The notes beneath the pieces are model-generated. The model was not told the origin of the DNA and ran no database searches. It saw only the letters and a list, made by a program, of their open reading frames with translations. This document shows, one piece after another, positions 61,314 through 64,000 of a stretch of 64,000 nucleotides of DNA. Numbering within the stretch: the stretch's first letter is position 1; each line of letters starts with the position of its first letter. The DNA comes from Bacteroidales bacterium (lineage in GTDB: Bacteria > Bacteroidota > Bacteroidia > Bacteroidales > UBA932), in NCBI GenBank assembly GCA_017959005.1, contig JAGDBO010000017.1:62001-126000 (forward strand). The letters are read 5' to 3'. The position numbers and the translations under genes were made by a program.

Positions 61314-62786
61314 ATGAAAAGGCTCTTATATCTATTTGTAATCCTCTCTTTTATTGCTGCAGGATGCTCTCAGAAAAAGGGAAACAACTACATCAGAGCG
61401 TCATACAAAACTGATATCCACATTGTTTCCGGCAACGATATTCACGGTGCCATTGAGAATATGCCTATGCTCGCTGCGGCCGTAGACTCCCTCAGAGCCA
61501 TAGACAAATCCCTTTTGGTACTCTCTGCAGGAGACAACCGTACCGGCAACCCTCTGAATGACCTCTATACCATCCCCGCTTTCCCGATGGTTGCACTTAT
61601 GAACTATATTGGCTTTGACGCCTCTACCTTTGGCAACCACGAGTTTGACTCTGAGCAGCCTCTGCTTTCAAAACTGATAAACCTCTCCAACTTCCCTTAC
61701 ATCTGTGCCAATGTATTTCCCGATACGGAACTTGGAATTCAGAACATCCCTTACAAATTCTTTGACGTAAAGGGAGTAAAGGTTTGTATTCTTGGCGTGA
61801 TACAGCTTGGTATTCAGGGAATTCCAGATAGCAACCCGGATCATCTGAAGGGCATCCGCTTTGAAGGCGTAGAGGAGACCATCAACAAATATCTCTACCT
61901 CAGAGATCAGTGTGACGTCTTTATTCTTCTCTCTCACATAGGTTATGAAGATGACTGCGCCATGGCGGAGAAATTCCCTCAGTTTGACCTCATTGTGGGT
62001 GGTCACACCCATACTCAGATTGAAGGGGGAGAACTCCACAACGGAGTGCTTATCACTCAGAACGTAAACAAACTCCAGAGAGTAACCCACACCATCCTCA
62101 CCGTAGAGAACGGAAAGGTTACCGGAAAGAGAGCGGAGAACATTGAGATTTCCTCTTCCAAAAATAAAAATCCGTTTGTTGCACAGATAGTTGAAAAGTT
62201 CAGTGATAACCCTGAACTTAAAAGAGTTCTGGCCGTTGCCACAGCTCCTTTCTCCACATATGAAGAGCTTGGCCTCCTTATGTGTGACGCTCTTAAAGAG
62301 ATGACACACAGTGAGATTGGTTTCACCAATATGGGAGGTGTAAGATATGACACCCATCCTAAAGGAGACTTTACCGTAGATGACGTTCTGCGTCTGGATC
62401 CTTTCGGAAACGGAGTTGTAATTATGGAACTCACTCCAAAAGAGATTGAGGATATGTTAATTGCCTGCTTCTATGCAGACCGCAACCGCTTCCCTTACAC
62501 CTCCGGAATAAAGTGTGACGTTGAGTACACCGCCAATGCTAAGAACGAGCCTGAAAAGGTTGTAAAACTCACCCTCACCACAGATGACGGCAAACCTTTA
62601 GACCCTAACAAAAAGTACAAGGTTGCAGGAAATGCATACGCCGTAACCGTCTCAGATTCACCAAGAGAGGACGAGGGACGCGAGTTCGGTTCCATCAGTT
62701 CAGACCTGCTTATCAAGTTCCTTACTGAAAAGAAACAGATTAACTACAGCGGCCGCCGCTGCTTAACAGAGCATATTGTAAAATAA
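61314..62786 (+). CDS. metallophosphatase/5'-nucleotidase lipoprotein
   Basis: The 490-residue protein has a lipoprotein signal (LFVILSFIAAGC). The metallophosphatase part has IVSGNDIHGAI, LSAGDNRTGNPLND, FGNHEFD and GGHTHTQ as metal ligands; the C-terminal 5'-nucleotidase domain follows (FTNMGGVRYDTHPKGDFTVD, RLDPFGNGVVIMELT). Such enzymes release nucleosides from nucleotides in the periplasm. The segment NDIHGAI has Asn where many have Thr/Ser-Asp, so the first ligand may differ slightly. Confidence 0.92.
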   Translation: MKRLLYLFVILSFIAAGCSQKKGNNYIRASYKTDIHIVSGNDIHGAIENMPMLAAAVDSLRAIDKSLLVLSAGDNRTGNPLNDLYTIPAFPMVALMNYIGFDASTFGNHEFDSEQPLLSKLINLSNFPYICANVFPDTELGIQNIPYKFFDVKGVKVCILGVIQLGIQGIPDSNPDHLKGIRFEGVEETINKYLYLRDQCDVFILLSHIGYEDDCAMAEKFPQFDLIVGGHTHTQIEGGELHNGVLITQNVNKLQRVTHTILTVENGKVTGKRAENIEISSSKNKNPFVAQIVEKFSDNPELKRVLAVATAPFSTYEELGLLMCDALKEMTHSEIGFTNMGGVRYDTHPKGDFTVDDVLRLDPFGNGVVIMELTPKEIEDMLIACFYADRNRFPYTSGIKCDVEYTANAKNEPEKVVKLTLTTDDGKPLDPNKKYKVAGNAYAVTVSDSPREDEGREFGSISSDLLIKFLTEKKQINYSGRRCLTEHIVK

Positions 62787-62787
62787 G

Positions 62788-63999
62788 CTAGAATTTGATT
62801 CTTAGATCTACGCCGGCCTGGATACCTCTGCCCTTCTGCATAAAGCCAGAGGAGGTGGTATCAAAGTAGAATAGAGAGTAGCCCTTGTTGAGAATATTTC
62901 TGCACCAAAGGGCTACTTCCATATTTGTATAGCCCCTCTTCATTGAGCTGCTCTTGCCAAAAGAGTAGGAGACTCTGCCGTCCAAAAGTCCGTAGAAATT
63001 CTGGTAAACATCATTAGCCTCAGTAAAGTAGATTCTTCCCATTCCGGTGTAATCTACATAGAAGGTAAGTGCGTGACCGCCAGAAAGATCCGCCTTGTAG
63101 CAGGTTGCAAGATGGAGGGTGTGCTTTGGAGCAAACGGAACCCTCTTGTCTTTGAAGTCTCTCTCTTCCAGCGTTCTCTTGCCTCCCTCGTTTACTACAA
63201 CCTGAGTTAGGTTCTTTACAAACTTTGCATCTGTAAAGCCGTAATCTACAGAGAATCTAAGACCATTTACGGGGATAGCAATCAATGAAATCTCCGCTCC
63301 GCGGCTGCGGCTCTTTCCGGCATTGGAGGTGTATCTTCCCAATCCGCTCTCAACAAAACGGGAAACCTGCTGGTCTTTTATGTTCATCCAGAAGAGGCTC
63401 ATATCCAAGCTTATACATCTCTCTGCAAAAGTAAGGTGAGAACCAAGTTCATAGTTCCAGGAGTATTCCGGACGGTATCTTAATGCAGCATTTATAGTTT
63501 CGTCATTCTCCAGCGTTCCCACGTTCTTTGTAAGGTCTGTCTGCATATAGTCACTCAGCATCTGAATATTGAATCCTCCTCCGCGGTAACCTTTACTTGC
63601 AAGAACATATATGTTGTTTCTTGGATTGAAGTCATACTTAAGAGCAAGACGAGGAAGCAGAGGCATAGACTCGTCATACTGCTTGCCAATGTAGTTCACT
63701 TTATATGTACCCTCACCGGTAACCTTTCCCCTCATAGAGGTCTGGTAGTTCATCTCTGCACCGGTATCATACTTAATTTTAACCTTCTCGTAATCAAATC
63801 TTAAGGCCAATGTTGCAGAGAGACCTTTTGCTCCGAATATATCTTTGAAGACACTCTGGTGGAAGATTGCTGCACCGGATGTTGGAAGGTGGAAAAGACC
63901 CGGCACCGCCATATACTCATCCAACAGAGTAACCTTTATTGGAGAGCGGCTCATTGCTGCATCCATAGTTGCCTGAAGGTCTGAGATAAAATCATGACC
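62788..63999 (-). CDS. TonB-dependent receptor (C-terminal part)
   Basis: The frame is open to the window edge, so about 404 C-terminal residues are present and the plug domain lies outside. The segments LASKGYRGGGFNIQMLSDYM, FKDKRVPFAPKHTLHLATCY and the C-terminal LFYFDTTSSGFMQKGRGIQA to RIKF (final Phe) are those of a TonB-dependent barrel. The pattern is closer to siderophore or small-ligand receptors than to SusC, and no SusD gene is next to it, so polysaccharide uptake is not indicated. The ligand is unknown. Confidence 0.88.
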   Translation of the reverse strand, partial: GHDFISDLQATMDAAMSRSPIKVTLLDEYMAVPGLFHLPTSGAAIFHQSVFKDIFGAKGLSATLALRFDYEKVKIKYDTGAEMNYQTSMRGKVTGEGTYKVNYIGKQYDESMPLLPRLALKYDFNPRNNIYVLASKGYRGGGFNIQMLSDYMQTDLTKNVGTLENDETINAALRYRPEYSWNYELGSHLTFAERCISLDMSLFWMNIKDQQVSRFVESGLGRYTSNAGKSRSRGAEISLIAIPVNGLRFSVDYGFTDAKFVKNLTQVVVNEGGKRTLEERDFKDKRVPFAPKHTLHLATCYKADLSGGHALTFYVDYTGMGRIYFTEANDVYQNFYGLLDGRVSYSFGKSSSMKRGYTNMEVALWCRNILNKGYSLFYFDTTSSGFMQKGRGIQAGVDLRIKF

Positions 64000-64000
64000 A

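Noticed and set aside
62788..63999. SusC-type receptor of a polysaccharide utilisation locus
   Set aside because: No SusD gene or glycoside hydrolases lie next to it in the window, and the visible part is more like siderophore-type receptors.

Overview
The window looks like chromosomal DNA of an anaerobic, Gram-negative member of the Bacteroidota, most likely order Bacteroidales. The grounds are the gene families (LpxA/C/D lipid A synthesis, FadL-like and TonB-dependent outer-membrane proteins, DPP III, clostripain-type and S41 lipoprotein peptidases, histone-H1-like protein, BT_3928-type protein), the atpDCIBEFHAG gene order, the class III ribonucleotide reductase and reverse rubrerythrin, and promoters of the Bacteroidota type (TTTG, 19-21 bp, TAnnTTTG). 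I do not assign a genus.

Layout. 1-4.7 kb: the end of a FadL-like porin, then a minus-strand lipid A block (lpxD, lpxC, fabZ, lpxA, WbqC-like). 4.9-8.9 kb: nusA-infB without the usual upstream rimP. 8.9-18.3 kb: housekeeping genes (tmk, folP, purB, FtsB-like, sugar nucleotidyltransferase, CPBP protease, degenerate phosphomannose-isomerase-like protein, S4 protein, pth). 18.3-25.6 kb: rplY, reverse rubrerythrin, peptidases, YbaK, DnaQ-like exonuclease, AlkD. 25.6-28.6 kb: an accessory stretch with an ECF sigma factor and membrane protein between two arrays of a 52-bp palindromic repeat, then a small regulator/membrane-protein pair with a palindromic operator. 28.6-32.9 kb: TlpA-like and EF-hand proteins, an AGCS symporter, an S41 peptidase and a histone-like protein. 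32.9-37 kb: a four-gene cassette (GT2, LAB_N membrane protein, GT39, UDP-uronate epimerase) that reads as a lipid A or glycan decoration pathway. 37-47 kb: alr, holA, an HsdR_N-CCA tRNA nucleotidyltransferase fusion, aldo/keto reductase, YwqK-like protein and nrdDG. 47.1-51.5 kb: tRNA-Ser, a 40-bp perfect palindrome, short repeats and an AT-rich four-gene restriction-modification island. 51.5-61 kb: cstA and a NUDIX regulator directly downstream of the complete F1Fo ATP synthase operon. 61-64 kb: a small beta-grasp-like protein, a 5'-nucleotidase lipoprotein and the C-terminal part of a TonB-dependent receptor.

The most notable items are: an in-frame amber codon replacing a conserved Tyr in atpA; a single polypeptide joining a PD-(D/E)XK (HsdR_N) domain to the CCA-adding enzyme; a restriction-modification operon with two methyltransferases and two nucleases of different folds; the 52-bp repeat arrays flanking the sigma-factor operon; and the split of the LpxC-FabZ fusion that is usual in this phylum. 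All functional statements rest on reading the sequence and recalling families; no database search was run.
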